Assembly (NCBI RefSeq): GCF_900112425.1
Contig: NZ_FOLP01000012.1
Span: 1-64,000 of the forward strand
DNA length: 64,000 nt
DNA from: Variovorax sp. OK212
Lineage (GTDB): Bacteria > Pseudomonadota > Gammaproteobacteria > Burkholderiales > Burkholderiaceae_C
Direction of reading: 5' to 3'
The notes below the pieces were generated by a model. It made no database searches. It worked only from the letters and a program-made list of their open reading frames with translations, and had not been told where the DNA came from. Position 1 is the stretch's first letter, and the number at the start of each line of letters is the position of its first letter. The translations under genes were made by a program, and so were the position numbers. Of the stretch, positions 1 through 8,750 are shown piece after piece.

Positions 1-284
1 AGGCGCTCCAGGATCAGGTCGAGCACCGGCGAGCTGTAGGCGTAGCTGTCGCCGAGGTTGCCGGTGAGCAGGCCGCCGATCCAGTGCCAGTAGCGGGTCC
101 ACGCCGGCAGGTCGAGGCCGAGCTTGGTGGCCAGCGCCGCGACGGCCTCGGGCGATGCGTCGGGGCCCATGAGCATCTGCGCGGCGTTGCCGGGCAGGAT
201 CTCGAGGACGAGGAACACGATGACCGACGCGCCGACCAGCGTGCCCAGCAGCGTCAGCGAACGCTTCAGCAGGAACAGGCCCAT
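1..284 (-). CDS. ABC transporter permease, DppB/OppB type (3' part outside the window)
   Basis: The ATG is at 284-282 and the gene runs off the left edge, leaving about 94 N-terminal residues. The product begins MGLFLLKRSL, followed by a hydrophobic first membrane helix (TLLGTLVGASVIVFLVLEI) and the LPGNAA segment usual at the start of periplasmic domains in dipeptide/oligopeptide inner-membrane permeases. The family is known to form the channel with a DppC-type partner, two ATPases and a binding protein; none of these is visible here. It lies 36 bp downstream of the dehydrogenase gene on the same strand, so the two may be cotranscribed. The substrate cannot be inferred. Confidence 0.8.
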   Translation of the reverse strand, partial: MGLFLLKRSLTLLGTLVGASVIVFLVLEILPGNAAQMLMGPDASPEAVAALATKLGLDLPAWTRYWHWIGGLLTGNLGDSYAYSSPVLDLILER

Positions 285-320
285 CTCAGTCTCCCCGGCC
301 GCGAAGGGATGGGCAGGGCG

Positions 321-1403
321 TCATGCCGAGATGCAGTCGGCAATCGCGCGGCCCACGTCCACCGTGTTGGCCGTGCCGCCCATGTCGCGGGTGCGCGGGC
401 CTTCGCTCAGCACCGTCTCGATGGCAGAGACCACCGCGGCCGAGGCTTGCGCGTACACCGGGTCGTTGTTGCCGAGGTGGTCGAGCATCATCGCGGCCGA
501 CCAGATCTGGCCGATCGGGTTGGCGATGCCCTTGCCCGCGATGTCGGGCGCCGAGCCGTGCACCGGCTCGAACAGCGAGGGGAACTTGCGCTCGGGGTTC
601 AGGTTGGCCGACGGCGCGATGCCGATGGTGCCGGTGCAGGCCGGGCCCAGGTCGGACAGGATGTCGCCGAACAGGTTGGAGGCGACCACCACGTCGAACC
701 AGTCGGGGTGCTGCACGAAGTGCGCGCAAAGAATGTCGATGTGGTACTTGCTGGTCGCGATGTCGGGGTGGCGCTTGGCGATTTCGGCCAGGCGCTCGTC
801 CCAGTAGGGCATGGTCACCGAGATGCCGTTCGACTTGGTGGCGGCCACCAGGTTCTTGCGCTTGCGGCGGCTGGCCAGCTCGAACGCGTATTCGATGATG
901 CGGTCCACGCCCACGCGGGTGAACACCGCCTCCTGAATGGCCATTTCGCGCGGCGTGCCTTCGAACAGGCGTCCGCCCACCGAGGTGTATTCGCCTTCGG
1001 TGTTCTCGCGCACCACCAGGAAGTCGATGTCGCCGGGCTTGCGGTGCGCCAGCGGGCCGGGCACGCCGGGCATCAGGCGCACGGGGCGCAGGTTCACGTA
1101 CTGGTCGAAGTCGCGGCGGATCTTGATGAGCAGGCCCCACACCGCGATGTGATCGGGCACCTTGTCGGGTGCGCCCACCGCGCCGAAGTAGATGGCGTCG
1201 TGGCCCTGGATCTTGTCGGCCCAGTCGGCCGGCATCATCAGGCCGGTGCGCACGTAGTGGTCGGAACCCCAGTCGAAATGGTCGTAGGAGAAGTCGATGC
1301 CGAAGCGCCGGCCGACCGCGTCGAGCACGCGCAAACCTTCGGGCATGACCTCGACGCCGATGCCGTCTCCGGGAATGACGGCAATCCTGTGCTTTTTCTG
1401 CAT
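321..1403 (-). CDS. ttuC: Tartrate dehydrogenase / D-malate dehydrogenase (decarboxylating)
   Basis: A 360-residue member of the isocitrate/isopropylmalate dehydrogenase family. The N-terminal IAVIPGDGIGVEV motif, the central VVRENTEGEYTSVGGR substrate loop, SNLFGDILSDL (metal-binding aspartates) and EPVHGSAPDIAGKG (NAD-binding loop) are all present. The RENTEGEY loop is typical of TtuC/DmlA enzymes, which oxidise L-tartrate or D-malate with NAD and Mn2+ in the cytoplasm, rather than of LeuB. The ATG at 1403 is preferred; the frame also opens at a TTG six codons upstream (1421). A histidine kinase gene is divergent, and a DppB-like permease follows downstream, which may point to import of a related compound. 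Confidence 0.88.
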   Translation of the reverse strand: MQKKHRIAVIPGDGIGVEVMPEGLRVLDAVGRRFGIDFSYDHFDWGSDHYVRTGLMMPADWADKIQGHDAIYFGAVGAPDKVPDHIAVWGLLIKIRRDFDQYVNLRPVRLMPGVPGPLAHRKPGDIDFLVVRENTEGEYTSVGGRLFEGTPREMAIQEAVFTRVGVDRIIEYAFELASRRKRKNLVAATKSNGISVTMPYWDERLAEIAKRHPDIATSKYHIDILCAHFVQHPDWFDVVVASNLFGDILSDLGPACTGTIGIAPSANLNPERKFPSLFEPVHGSAPDIAGKGIANPIGQIWSAAMMLDHLGNNDPVYAQASAAVVSAIETVLSEGPRTRDMGGTANTVDVGRAIADCISA

Positions 1404-1596
1404 TGACTCAACCTGTTCCAAGTTCGTTTCGATGGGGCGCCGGCGCTCGTGACGCCGAGCCAGGCAAAAATTCTAGGAGCGAGAGGCACACAGCCGAAGG
1501 GGGTTGGCACCCAAAGCGCATTGACAAAATCAGAAGGCGTCGCAGACGGGTTTCTCAAGATGCGCTGGGATTTTTGTGTCACGAAACTGACTTTGA

Positions 1597-1613
1597 CTTC
1601 TAAAAATTAGAAG
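1597..1613. promoter_or_regulatory. Inverted repeat in the ttuC / histidine kinase divergent region
   Basis: The 350-bp gap 1404-1754 holds no convincing gene. It contains a perfect 7-bp inverted repeat, CTTCTAA-aaa-TTAGAAG, in an AT-rich patch that stands out from the GC-rich flanks. The position between two divergent genes fits an operator or promoter element. No regulator can be assigned. Confidence 0.4.
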
Positions 1614-1754
1614 GCCAGGCGGGCCGGCAATGGCACGCGCAGCGGCCGTCGGCGGCGGATTCATGAAGGTTTTCTGAAGCTTTGCGCCCAGGCCCGCCGG
1701 ATACTCCACGCGCTCGCGCAGCGCTCCCCCGGGGAGACCGCGGCCAGGAGACCC

Positions 1755-3194
1755 ATGAAGCTTTGGACCGTCGTCATGCAGGCATTCGCGCGGCGCGTGC
1801 GGCACTGGCTGCAGCCCTCGCTGGTGCGGCGCCTGCTGCTGGCGCAGGTCGCCGTGGCCGCGCTGCTGTGGTGCGGCACCGTGGGGCTGTTCCTGTACGA
1901 GTCGAACCGCACGCCGGAACTGGTGCGCTTCGACAAGGTCTTCGTCAGCATCATCGAGACGGCGCAGAGCCTCGCGCACGACCCGGCCCGCCAGCAGGAC
2001 ACGCTGAAGGCCTTCGACATGGCGCTGCTCGAGACCTCGGGCGATTTCACGTCCGGCTCGGACAGGGCGCCCATCATGCAGGTGTGGCAGCAGGGCCGGC
2101 TGATCTACACCTCGAGCGCCACGGCACCGGTGATGCAGACCTCTGCGCCCGGCCCGGTGGAGCGCGTTCGCGCCGGAAACCGCGTGTGGCGCGCGCGGAC
2201 CATGGTGTCGCCGTTGCTCGACACGCGCGTGCTGCTGGCCGAGCCGCATTCGCTGCGGCTGAACATCACCGTCGAAAACCGCGTGTACTACCTGCTGCCG
2301 CTCGCCATCAGCCTGCCGTTCCTGGTGTTTCCGGCCTGGCTGTCGGTGATGCTGGCATTGCGGCCATGGCGCGAGGTGACGCGCGAGACCGCCGCGCGCG
2401 GCCCGGCCGACCTGACGCCGCTGTCCTTCGAGCCGGCCCACAAGGAACTGCAGCCGCTGGTGCGCAGCATCAACGGGTTGCTGCGCAGCGTGCGCGACCG
2501 CACCTCGCGCGAGCGCGGGCTGATCGCCGATGCGGCCAACGAACTGCGCACGCCGCTCGATGCGATGCGCGTGAACGTGGAGGCACTGCAGGCGCAGACC
2601 GCCGACGAAGGCCAGCGCGAACTCATGGCCAACCTGCTGCGCAGCAACGACCGTGCGGCGCGTCTGGTGACGCAGCTGCAGCAACTGATGCACAGCGACG
2701 AGATGCCGCAGCGCGCACTGCCGGTGAAGCTGGACTTCGGCGCGCTGGTGCGCGAACGGGTGGAGCTGGTCGAGAGCCTGGCGCGTGCGCGCGGCATCGT
2801 GCTGGACTTTCGTTGCGACGCGCCGGTGGCCATGTGCGGCGAGCGCGAGAGCCTGATCTCGATGGTCGGCAACCTGGTGGAGAACGCCATCAAGTACAGC
2901 CCGGACGGGGCCACGGTGACGGTGTGCCTCTCGCGCGAGGCGGGGAGCCAAGAGCATGGAGGACACGCGATCTTGGGCGTGGCCGACCACGGACCGGGCA
3001 TTCCGCCGGCCCTGCGCGAGCGCGTGTTCGACCGTTTCTTTCGCAACCCCGACCAGACGCAGTCGGGCAGCGGGCTGGGGCTGGCCATCGTGAAGTCGGT
3101 GCTGCTGGCGCACGGCGGCGAGGCCGAGCTGGCCGACGGTGACGGCGAGCGCGGCCTGCGGGTCACGGTGCGCCTGCCGCTGGCGGCGGACTGA
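1755..3194 (+). CDS. Sensor histidine kinase with Asn in place of the phospho-accepting His
   Basis: 479 residues starting at ATG 1755 behind CAGGAG. Two membrane helices (about 27-48 and 178-202) flank a periplasmic sensor region, followed by a HAMP-like linker, dimerisation domain and HATPase domain. The H-box reads DAANELRTPLDA: residue 262 is Asn (AAC, 2538-2540) where family members have His. The ATP-binding motifs are intact: N-box NLVENAIKYSPDG, G1 DHGPGIP, G2 GSGLGLAIV. Without the His it should not autophosphorylate on the usual site. It may act as an ATP-binding modulator, as a phosphatase, or be losing function. No response regulator is adjacent: ttuC diverges upstream and an aldo-keto reductase follows 40 bp downstream. 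Confidence 0.85.
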   Translation: MKLWTVVMQAFARRVRHWLQPSLVRRLLLAQVAVAALLWCGTVGLFLYESNRTPELVRFDKVFVSIIETAQSLAHDPARQQDTLKAFDMALLETSGDFTSGSDRAPIMQVWQQGRLIYTSSATAPVMQTSAPGPVERVRAGNRVWRARTMVSPLLDTRVLLAEPHSLRLNITVENRVYYLLPLAISLPFLVFPAWLSVMLALRPWREVTRETAARGPADLTPLSFEPAHKELQPLVRSINGLLRSVRDRTSRERGLIADAANELRTPLDAMRVNVEALQAQTADEGQRELMANLLRSNDRAARLVTQLQQLMHSDEMPQRALPVKLDFGALVRERVELVESLARARGIVLDFRCDAPVAMCGERESLISMVGNLVENAIKYSPDGATVTVCLSREAGSQEHGGHAILGVADHGPGIPPALRERVFDRFFRNPDQTQSGSGLGLAIVKSVLLAHGGEAELADGDGERGLRVTVRLPLAAD

Positions 3195-3234
3195 CGGGGC
3201 TTGCGCCCGCCGTGGGCGTCCGTACCATGGCCCG

Positions 3235-4092
3235 ATGCGAACACTCCAACTCCCCACCGGCGGCGCGATGCCGGTCCTCGGCCTCGGCACCTGGCGCATG
3301 GGCGAAGACCCGGGCCGCCGCGCGGCCGAGGTGAAGGCGGTGCGCGAGGCCATCGCGCTCGGCTACCGGCTCATCGACACCGCCGAGATGTACGGCGAAG
3401 GCGGCGCGGAAACGGTGGTCGGCCAGGCCGTCGGCGAAGCGCTGCGCGCGGGCGACGTGCGGCGCGAAGAGCTCTTCGTGGTGAGCAAGGTCTACCCGCA
3501 CAACGCCAGCCGGCGCGGCACGCGCGAAGCCTGCGAGCGCAGCCTGAAGCGGCTGGGGCTCGAGGCCGTCGACCTCTACCTGCTGCACTGGCGCGGCAAT
3601 CATCCGCTGCGCGACACCGTCGCCGCGATGCAGTCGCTGGTGGCCGACGGGCGCATCGGCCACTGGGGCGTGAGCAACTTCGACACCGACGACATGGAGG
3701 CGCTGATGCACGCGATGGGCGACGGCCCCGGCTGCGCGGCGAACCAGGTGTACCTGTCGCTGGGCGAGCGCGGCCCGGAGTTCAGCCTGCTGCCGTGGCA
3801 GCGCGAGCGCGGCATGCCGCTGATGGCCTACAGCCCGATCGACCAGGGCGCGCTGGCGGCGGACGAGGGGCTCGGTGAACTGGCCGGCCGGCTCGGCGTG
3901 ACAGCGGCGCAACTGGCGCTGGCCGCGGTGATTTCGCGGCCCGGCGTGGCGGCGATTCCGAAGGCGGTGCGCGGCGCCCACCTGAAAGAGAACCTGGCCG
4001 CGGCCGACCTGCGGCTCGATGCGGCGACTCTGGCCGAGCTGGACCGCCTGCACCCGCCGCCGCGGCGCAAGGCGCCGCTGGCGATGATCTAG
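3235..4092 (+). CDS. Aldo/keto reductase
   Basis: 285 residues from ATG 3235 (an in-frame extension to 3139 overlaps the kinase gene and is rejected). It has the TIM-barrel AKR signatures: GLGTWRMGE, the catalytic Asp and Tyr in LIDTAEMYGEGGAE, the Lys in VVSKVYPHNA, the His in YLLHWRG, GVSNFD, and the NADPH-binding IPKAVRGAHLKEN near the C-terminus. Such enzymes reduce aldehydes or ketones with NADPH in the cytosol; the substrate is unknown. It starts 40 bp after the kinase gene and converges with the NCS2 permease gene. Confidence 0.9.
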   Translation: MRTLQLPTGGAMPVLGLGTWRMGEDPGRRAAEVKAVREAIALGYRLIDTAEMYGEGGAETVVGQAVGEALRAGDVRREELFVVSKVYPHNASRRGTREACERSLKRLGLEAVDLYLLHWRGNHPLRDTVAAMQSLVADGRIGHWGVSNFDTDDMEALMHAMGDGPGCAANQVYLSLGERGPEFSLLPWQRERGMPLMAYSPIDQGALAADEGLGELAGRLGVTAAQLALAAVISRPGVAAIPKAVRGAHLKENLAAADLRLDAATLAELDRLHPPPRRKAPLAMI

Positions 4093-4110
4093 AGACGATC
4101 TAGAAAAAGC

Positions 4111-5601
4111 TCAATGCGCCTCGGCCTGCTTGGCCGCGGCGATCACGGCCTGCTCGTCGTGCTTCGCGCCATTGAGGAACAGGTTCAGCAGCACGGCCAC
4201 GATCGACGCCAGCAGGATGCCCGACTCGATCAGCGAGTGGATCGCGTGCGGCATCCATTGCTTGAAGTTGGGTGCGATCAGCGGGATCATGCCGACGCCG
4301 ATCGACACCGCGACGATCATCGCGTTGTGGCGGTTGGTCTTGAAGTCCACGCCCGACAGGATGCGGATGCCGGTGGCGGCCACCATGCCGAACATCACCA
4401 GGCCCGCGCCGCCGAGCACCACGGTGGGCAGCGACTCGACCAGCGCGGCCATCTTCGGCAGCAGGCCCAGCACGATCAGGATCGCGCCGCCGGCCACGCA
4501 CACGTAGCGGCTCTTGATGCCGGTGACGGCCACCAGCCCTACGTTCTGCGAGAAGCTGGTGTACGGGAAGGTGTTGAAGATGCCGCCGATGAGCGTGCCC
4601 AGCCCGTCGGTGCGCAGGCCGCGCGCCAGGTCCTTCTGGCTGATCTTGCGGTCGGTCATTTCGCCGAGCGCCAGGAACATGCCCGTCGACTCGATCATCA
4701 CCACGATCATGATGAGCGTCATGGTGAGGATCAGGATCGGGTCGAACTGCGGCATGCCGAAGTGAAAGGGCAGCACGATGTCGACCCACGCGGCGCGGCC
4801 GACCTTCTCGTAGGTCATGAGGCCGGTGACCGACGCCACGACGGCGCCGATGACGATGCCCAGCAGCACCGAAATGTTGGCGATGAAGCCCTTGGCGTAC
4901 TTCACGATCAGCAGGATCGACACCAGCACCAGCGCGGCCACGCCGAAGCCCGAGAGGTCCGCGTACTTGGGGTTGGGCACGGTGGGCATGATCGCGAAGC
5001 CCTTGGGCACCGCGGGAATGGAACTGCCGGGCGAGGTGACCTCGGCGAGCCACCTGGCATACACCGGGTCGACCAGCGCGGGCGCCGTCGGGCCCACCGG
5101 GTTGCCGAAGATCCAGTTGATGCCCACGCGCATCAGGCTGATGCCGATGACCGCGATGATGGTGCCGGTGACCACCGGCGGAAAGAAGCGCAGCATGCGG
5201 CTCACGAGCGGCGCGATCAGTATCGACACCACCCCCGCGCCGATGATGGCGCCGAAGAGCAGCTGCGCGCCGTTCTGGCCCGGGTTGGCATTGGCGATGG
5301 CGACCATCGGCGCGACCGACGCGAAGGTCACGCCCATCATCACGGGCAGCTTGATGCCGAAGAACTGCGTGGCGCCCAGCGCCTGGATCAGCGTGGCGAT
5401 GCCGCAGCAGAACAGGTCGGCCGAGATCAGCAGCGCCACCTCGTCGGGCGAGAGCTTGAGCGCGCGGCCGACGATGAGCGGCACCGCAACGGCGCCCGCA
5501 TACATCACCAGCACGTGCTGCAGGCCGAGGGCCGCGAGCTTGCCCGAAGGCAGGCGCTGGTCCACGGGGTGGACTTGGGAGAGGGAGTTGTCGGCCGTCA
5601 T
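4111..5601 (-). CDS. NCS2-family nucleobase:cation symporter (xanthine/urate/uracil permease)
   Basis: 496 residues with about 12-14 hydrophobic segments in the inner membrane. The QHVLVMYAGAVAVPLIVG opening, the conserved acidic segment IVVMIESTGMFLALGEMTDRK, and FNTFPYTSFSQNVGLVAVTGIKSRY are NCS2 hallmarks. The QNVGLV motif and MIESTG place it nearer xanthine/urate permeases (XanQ/PucJ type) than UraA; this is inference. The ATG at 5601 is chosen because GGAG precedes it by 7 nt; an in-frame ATG at 5652 is possible. A TGTATACA palindrome lies about 80 bp upstream and matches one before the NCS1 permease gene, suggesting shared GntR control. Confidence 0.88.
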   Translation of the reverse strand: MTADNSLSQVHPVDQRLPSGKLAALGLQHVLVMYAGAVAVPLIVGRALKLSPDEVALLISADLFCCGIATLIQALGATQFFGIKLPVMMGVTFASVAPMVAIANANPGQNGAQLLFGAIIGAGVVSILIAPLVSRMLRFFPPVVTGTIIAVIGISLMRVGINWIFGNPVGPTAPALVDPVYARWLAEVTSPGSSIPAVPKGFAIMPTVPNPKYADLSGFGVAALVLVSILLIVKYAKGFIANISVLLGIVIGAVVASVTGLMTYEKVGRAAWVDIVLPFHFGMPQFDPILILTMTLIMIVVMIESTGMFLALGEMTDRKISQKDLARGLRTDGLGTLIGGIFNTFPYTSFSQNVGLVAVTGIKSRYVCVAGGAILIVLGLLPKMAALVESLPTVVLGGAGLVMFGMVAATGIRILSGVDFKTNRHNAMIVAVSIGVGMIPLIAPNFKQWMPHAIHSLIESGILLASIVAVLLNLFLNGAKHDEQAVIAAAKQAEAH

Positions 5602-5680
5602 CGTTGGGCTCCAGCTGCTGCGAGAAGGAAGGCGGGCGACACGGCTTGCCATGCGCGCACCCTGTTTGTGTACGCGAAAC

Positions 5681-5688
5681 TGTATACA
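5681..5688. promoter_or_regulatory. TGTATACA palindrome upstream of the NCS2 permease
   Basis: Perfect 8-bp palindrome TGTATACA about 80 bp 5' of the permease start, with a near-match (TTTGTGTACG) some 15 bp away. The same core sits before the NCS1 permease at 13358-13369. Palindromes of this type are common for FCD-class GntR repressors, one of which is encoded at 9311-10084. Confidence 0.5.
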
Positions 5689-5750
5689 ATTAATGCGACA
5701 ATCCGGACTCAGGTAAACCCGCATCCGCCTGGGGGGCTTGTAACCGGCTG

Positions 5751-6734
5751 CTAAGCCACCGGATAAGGGCCCTGCGCGAAGGCCCGCGCGTGGTAGCCCT
5801 TGATGCCCACGTCGCGTGCCAGCTGGCTGCGAAAGTCGCGGCCTTCGCGCAGGCACTGCAGCACATGCGCGAAGTCGTGGCGCGGCCGCCACCCGAGATC
5901 GCGCCGCGCCAGCGCATTCACATACACCCGGTCGAGCTGCGCGGGCAACGTCCATCCCTGCCTTGCATAGAGCGCCTCGCAGTCAGGGAACAGGCGGTGC
6001 AGCACGCGCGGCGCGCTCTCGCGCAGCATCGGCAGGTCATCGCGCGTGAAGGGCGTGGTGGCCGAGACGATGTAGCGGCCGAAGCCGATGGCCCTGGCGC
6101 GCCGCACTGCGAGCAGGTGCGCATCGACCACGTCCTCGATGTCGACGCGGCGGTGCAGCAGCTCGTTGGCCTGCATGTTCTCCAGCGCATGGAGACTGCG
6201 CGCGACGGCATCGTCGTCGTCTTCCGGAAAGAAGCGCGAGGTCTTCAGCACCACCACAGGCAGGCGCTGCCTGCGATGGAACAGCTCGCACAGGCTCTCG
6301 GCGGAGGTCTTCGTCACGCCGTAGATGTTCTTGGGGATCGGCGTCACGTCCTCGGTGATCCACGCGGCGGGCATGCCCTCGGCCGGCGTGAGCGCCGCGC
6401 CGAAGGTGCTGGTGGTGCTCGTGAAGACGAAGGCCTCGACGCCGGCCGCCGCTGCTTCCTCGAGCAGCACCAGCGTGCCCGTGATGTTGGTGTCGACGAA
6501 GTCCTGCAGGCTGTGCGTTGCCACGTGGGGCTTGTGCAGCGTGGCCGCATGGACCACGGCGCGCACGCCCTTCATGGCATCGCGAACGAAGGCACGCTCG
6601 GCGATGGAGCCGGTGCGGTCGGTGAACGGGGAGGGCGCGATGTCGATGCCGCGTGCATCTTGCGAGGTGGCACGCAGCGTGCGCATCAAGGCCTCGCCGA
6701 GGTGGCCGGCGCTGCCGGTGATCAGGGTCGTCAT
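5751..6734 (-). CDS. NAD-dependent epimerase/dehydratase (extended SDR)
   Basis: 327 residues. The Rossmann motif TGSAGHLG is at the N-terminus, with VVHAATLHKP (NAD-binding loop), the active-site Ser/Thr stretch FTSTTSTFG, and the catalytic YGVTK pair. It belongs to the extended short-chain dehydrogenases that modify nucleotide sugars or related polyols and need NAD(P). The C-terminal half carries the substrate-binding region (SRFFPEDDDD, ARRDLGWRPRHDF). It is a single gene separated from both neighbours, so the pathway is not shown. Confidence 0.83.
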   Translation of the reverse strand: MTTLITGSAGHLGEALMRTLRATSQDARGIDIAPSPFTDRTGSIAERAFVRDAMKGVRAVVHAATLHKPHVATHSLQDFVDTNITGTLVLLEEAAAAGVEAFVFTSTTSTFGAALTPAEGMPAAWITEDVTPIPKNIYGVTKTSAESLCELFHRRQRLPVVVLKTSRFFPEDDDDAVARSLHALENMQANELLHRRVDIEDVVDAHLLAVRRARAIGFGRYIVSATTPFTRDDLPMLRESAPRVLHRLFPDCEALYARQGWTLPAQLDRVYVNALARRDLGWRPRHDFAHVLQCLREGRDFRSQLARDVGIKGYHARAFAQGPYPVA

Positions 6735-6800
6735 GGCCGCGAGACTACCGCCGGGTGGCGGCGCGGTCCACGCATAAGTTATGCGCGGACCCGGCGAGGA

Positions 6801-8639
6801 TCAGCCCCGGACGCGGGCCTCGCGCACCGTGAGTCCCGACGCCGCGTGCTTGGCCTCGTGCTTCGCGATGGCCGCCTCGCTGGCCACGTCTTCGGCGTGC
6901 CTGAACATGCCCGGCGGAATGCGCACCGCCCCGATGGACAGCGTGGTGAGCGGCGTGAAGCGGATCACGCCCTGCCGGTCTTCGCCCTCGATGCCGCCGG
7001 CGCGCCGGTCGGCCTCGTCGTAGAGGTCGCGCGCCAGCCGGTTGAAGTCGTCGATCACGCCGGCGCAGCGTTGCTGCCAGTCGGGGCTCTGGAACAGCAC
7101 CAGGAAGTCGTCGCCGCCGATGTGGCCGACAAAGTCGCGGTGCGCGTTGGCGTGCTGCGTGGCCAGCCGCGCGAGCAGCAGGATCATCTCGTCGCCGCGC
7201 CGGTAGCCGTAGTGGTCGTTGAACACCTTGAAGTTGTTCAGGTCGGCGTAGCAGGCGACGAAGTCGGCGCCGCCCTCCAGCAGCCGGCCGATGTGGATGT
7301 TGGTGGGCAGGTTGCCCGGCAGGAAGCTCAGCGGGTTGGCGTGCCGCGCGGCCTCGATGCGCGCCTCGGTCACGGCGCGCACGAGCTGGTCGCCGGTGCC
7401 CAGGCCCACGTAGCGCTTGTTCTGCGTGACGATGAAGCCTTCGCTCAGGTAGCGCTGGTCTTCCGACATCAGGATGCCCATGAGGCTTTCGACGTTGTCC
7501 TCGCGCTCCACGATGCGCGGCGTGTCGCTGCCGTACGAGAGGCAGGGGCGGCGGCCGTGCACCTCGCGGAAGTACATGCGCGCGTAGTCGTTCATGAAAG
7601 AACGGCGGTTGATCAGCGCAACGGGCGTGCCCTGGTCGACCACCGCGAGCGCATGCAGCTCGGGGTGGTCCTGGAAGGTGGCCGAGACCTCGTCGACAGG
7701 TGTGAGCGGGCTGAGCGCCGGCGCCTGGATCACCGAGAGGCTGCGCAGCACGTTGGGCTGCGAAGGCTGGGCGGCGTGCGGCATCACCGCGATGCGGGTG
7801 TCGCGAATCACCGCGGCCACCGGCTCGGGCAAGGCCGGCTGCAGGGCGGGCGCCGGGTGGCCGAAGAGGTAGCCCTGGCCGTGCGCGATGCCGAGGTCGC
7901 GCAGCACGCGCAGGTCCTGCGCGTCTTCCACGCCTTCCGCGACCAGCTCGGTGCCCAGCGCATTGCCCAGGCCGACGATGGTGCGCACCAGCTCCACGTT
8001 CTGCGGGCAGTTGGCGACGCCTTGCGTGAGCAGCTTGTCGATCTTCACGTAGTCGGGGTGCAGCTCCTTCCAGCGCCGCAGGTTGGAATGCCCTTCGCCG
8101 AAGTCGTCGAGCGCCACGCGCGCGCCCAGCGCATGCAAGGCCTTGACGGCCTGGCGCAGCGCCTCCGGATTGCCGGCCGCCCGCTGCTCGGTGAGCTCGA
8201 TGGTGACGTCGCGCGCCGCCACGCCGTGCTGCGCCAGCATGCGCTCGAGCCAGCAGGGCGAGCCCGCGCTGCTGCTCTCGCTGACGTCACCCGCCTCACT
8301 CATCTCACCCGCCTCGCTCATTGCCGCGGTGAGCGCATCCGCGCTCATGTTCACGAAGAGCCGGCCGGGCTCTGCCTGGCGGCCCCACTCGGCGAGGATG
8401 ACTTCGGCGCAATGCAGCTCGAACTCGGTCAGCCGCGATTCGTTCGCCGCCAGTGCCAGCAGCGCCAGCGGGCTGTGCAGCGCCGTGCCGGCGGGTCCGC
8501 GAATCAGTGCTTCATGGCCGAAGACCGTGCCCCGGCGAAGGTCCACGATCGGTTGGAAGAAAGGAAATATTGCGGGATGCGAGGCGGGAGCGTCGCTGTG
8601 CCGAAGTTGCCGGGGCATGCTGTAGAAATGGTCGTCCAT
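6801..8639 (-). CDS. EAL-CBS-GGDEF cyclic-di-GMP enzyme
   Basis: About 612 residues if started at ATG 8639; in-frame ATG 8681 and GTG 8723 are alternatives and no start has a clear ribosome site. The N-terminal EAL domain is complete: EALIRGP, FVNMSADAL, ELTEQ, the DDFGEG metal loop, VKIDK, EGVE. A CBS-like pair follows (around ALSPLTPVDEVSATF to RYVGLGTG). The C-terminal GGDEF domain reads IGGDDF, a variant of the active-site signature that may still be catalytic. It therefore probably hydrolyses c-di-GMP, with the CBS/GGDEF part sensing nucleotides or GTP. A duplicated 18-bp unit encodes a MSEAGEMSEAG insert in the EAL domain. Confidence 0.88.
   Translation of the reverse strand: MDDHFYSMPRQLRHSDAPASHPAIFPFFQPIVDLRRGTVFGHEALIRGPAGTALHSPLALLALAANESRLTEFELHCAEVILAEWGRQAEPGRLFVNMSADALTAAMSEAGEMSEAGDVSESSSAGSPCWLERMLAQHGVAARDVTIELTEQRAAGNPEALRQAVKALHALGARVALDDFGEGHSNLRRWKELHPDYVKIDKLLTQGVANCPQNVELVRTIVGLGNALGTELVAEGVEDAQDLRVLRDLGIAHGQGYLFGHPAPALQPALPEPVAAVIRDTRIAVMPHAAQPSQPNVLRSLSVIQAPALSPLTPVDEVSATFQDHPELHALAVVDQGTPVALINRRSFMNDYARMYFREVHGRRPCLSYGSDTPRIVEREDNVESLMGILMSEDQRYLSEGFIVTQNKRYVGLGTGDQLVRAVTEARIEAARHANPLSFLPGNLPTNIHIGRLLEGGADFVACYADLNNFKVFNDHYGYRRGDEMILLLARLATQHANAHRDFVGHIGGDDFLVLFQSPDWQQRCAGVIDDFNRLARDLYDEADRRAGGIEGEDRQGVIRFTPLTTLSIGAVRIPPGMFRHAEDVASEAAIAKHEAKHAASGLTVREARVRG
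8283..8321. repeat. 18-bp tandem duplication inside the EAL domain
   Basis: Two adjacent imperfect 18-bp units of the form tcacccgcctc-a/g-ctcat lie in the gene, keep the reading frame, and give the peptide repeat MSEAGEMSEAG followed by DVSESSSAG. This is a low-complexity, surface-loop-like insertion between FVNMSADAL and the ELTEQ motif. Confidence 0.6.
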
Positions 8640-8750
8640 GGTGCTGCCGCAGGAATGCGGAGCCCGTCCGGGATGCAGCATGAGGCATTTGTATGACAAG
8701 CGCTCGGGCCGCGTCCCGGGCACGCGCGCTTTCGAGCGAGGGTGTGGCCG

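Noticed and set aside
1530..3353. 607-codon frame opposite the histidine kinase
   Set aside because: Antisense shadow; the plus strand has all the kinase motifs.
4114..5754. Plus-strand open frame opposite the NCS2 permease
   Set aside because: The product is rich in His, Asp and Arg with no domain, while the opposite strand encodes a complete permease.
5790..8696. Very long plus-strand open frame (968 codons)
   Set aside because: It is the complementary shadow of the epimerase and EAL-GGDEF genes. The translation is His/Arg/Val-rich without motifs, as is usual for antisense frames in high-GC DNA.
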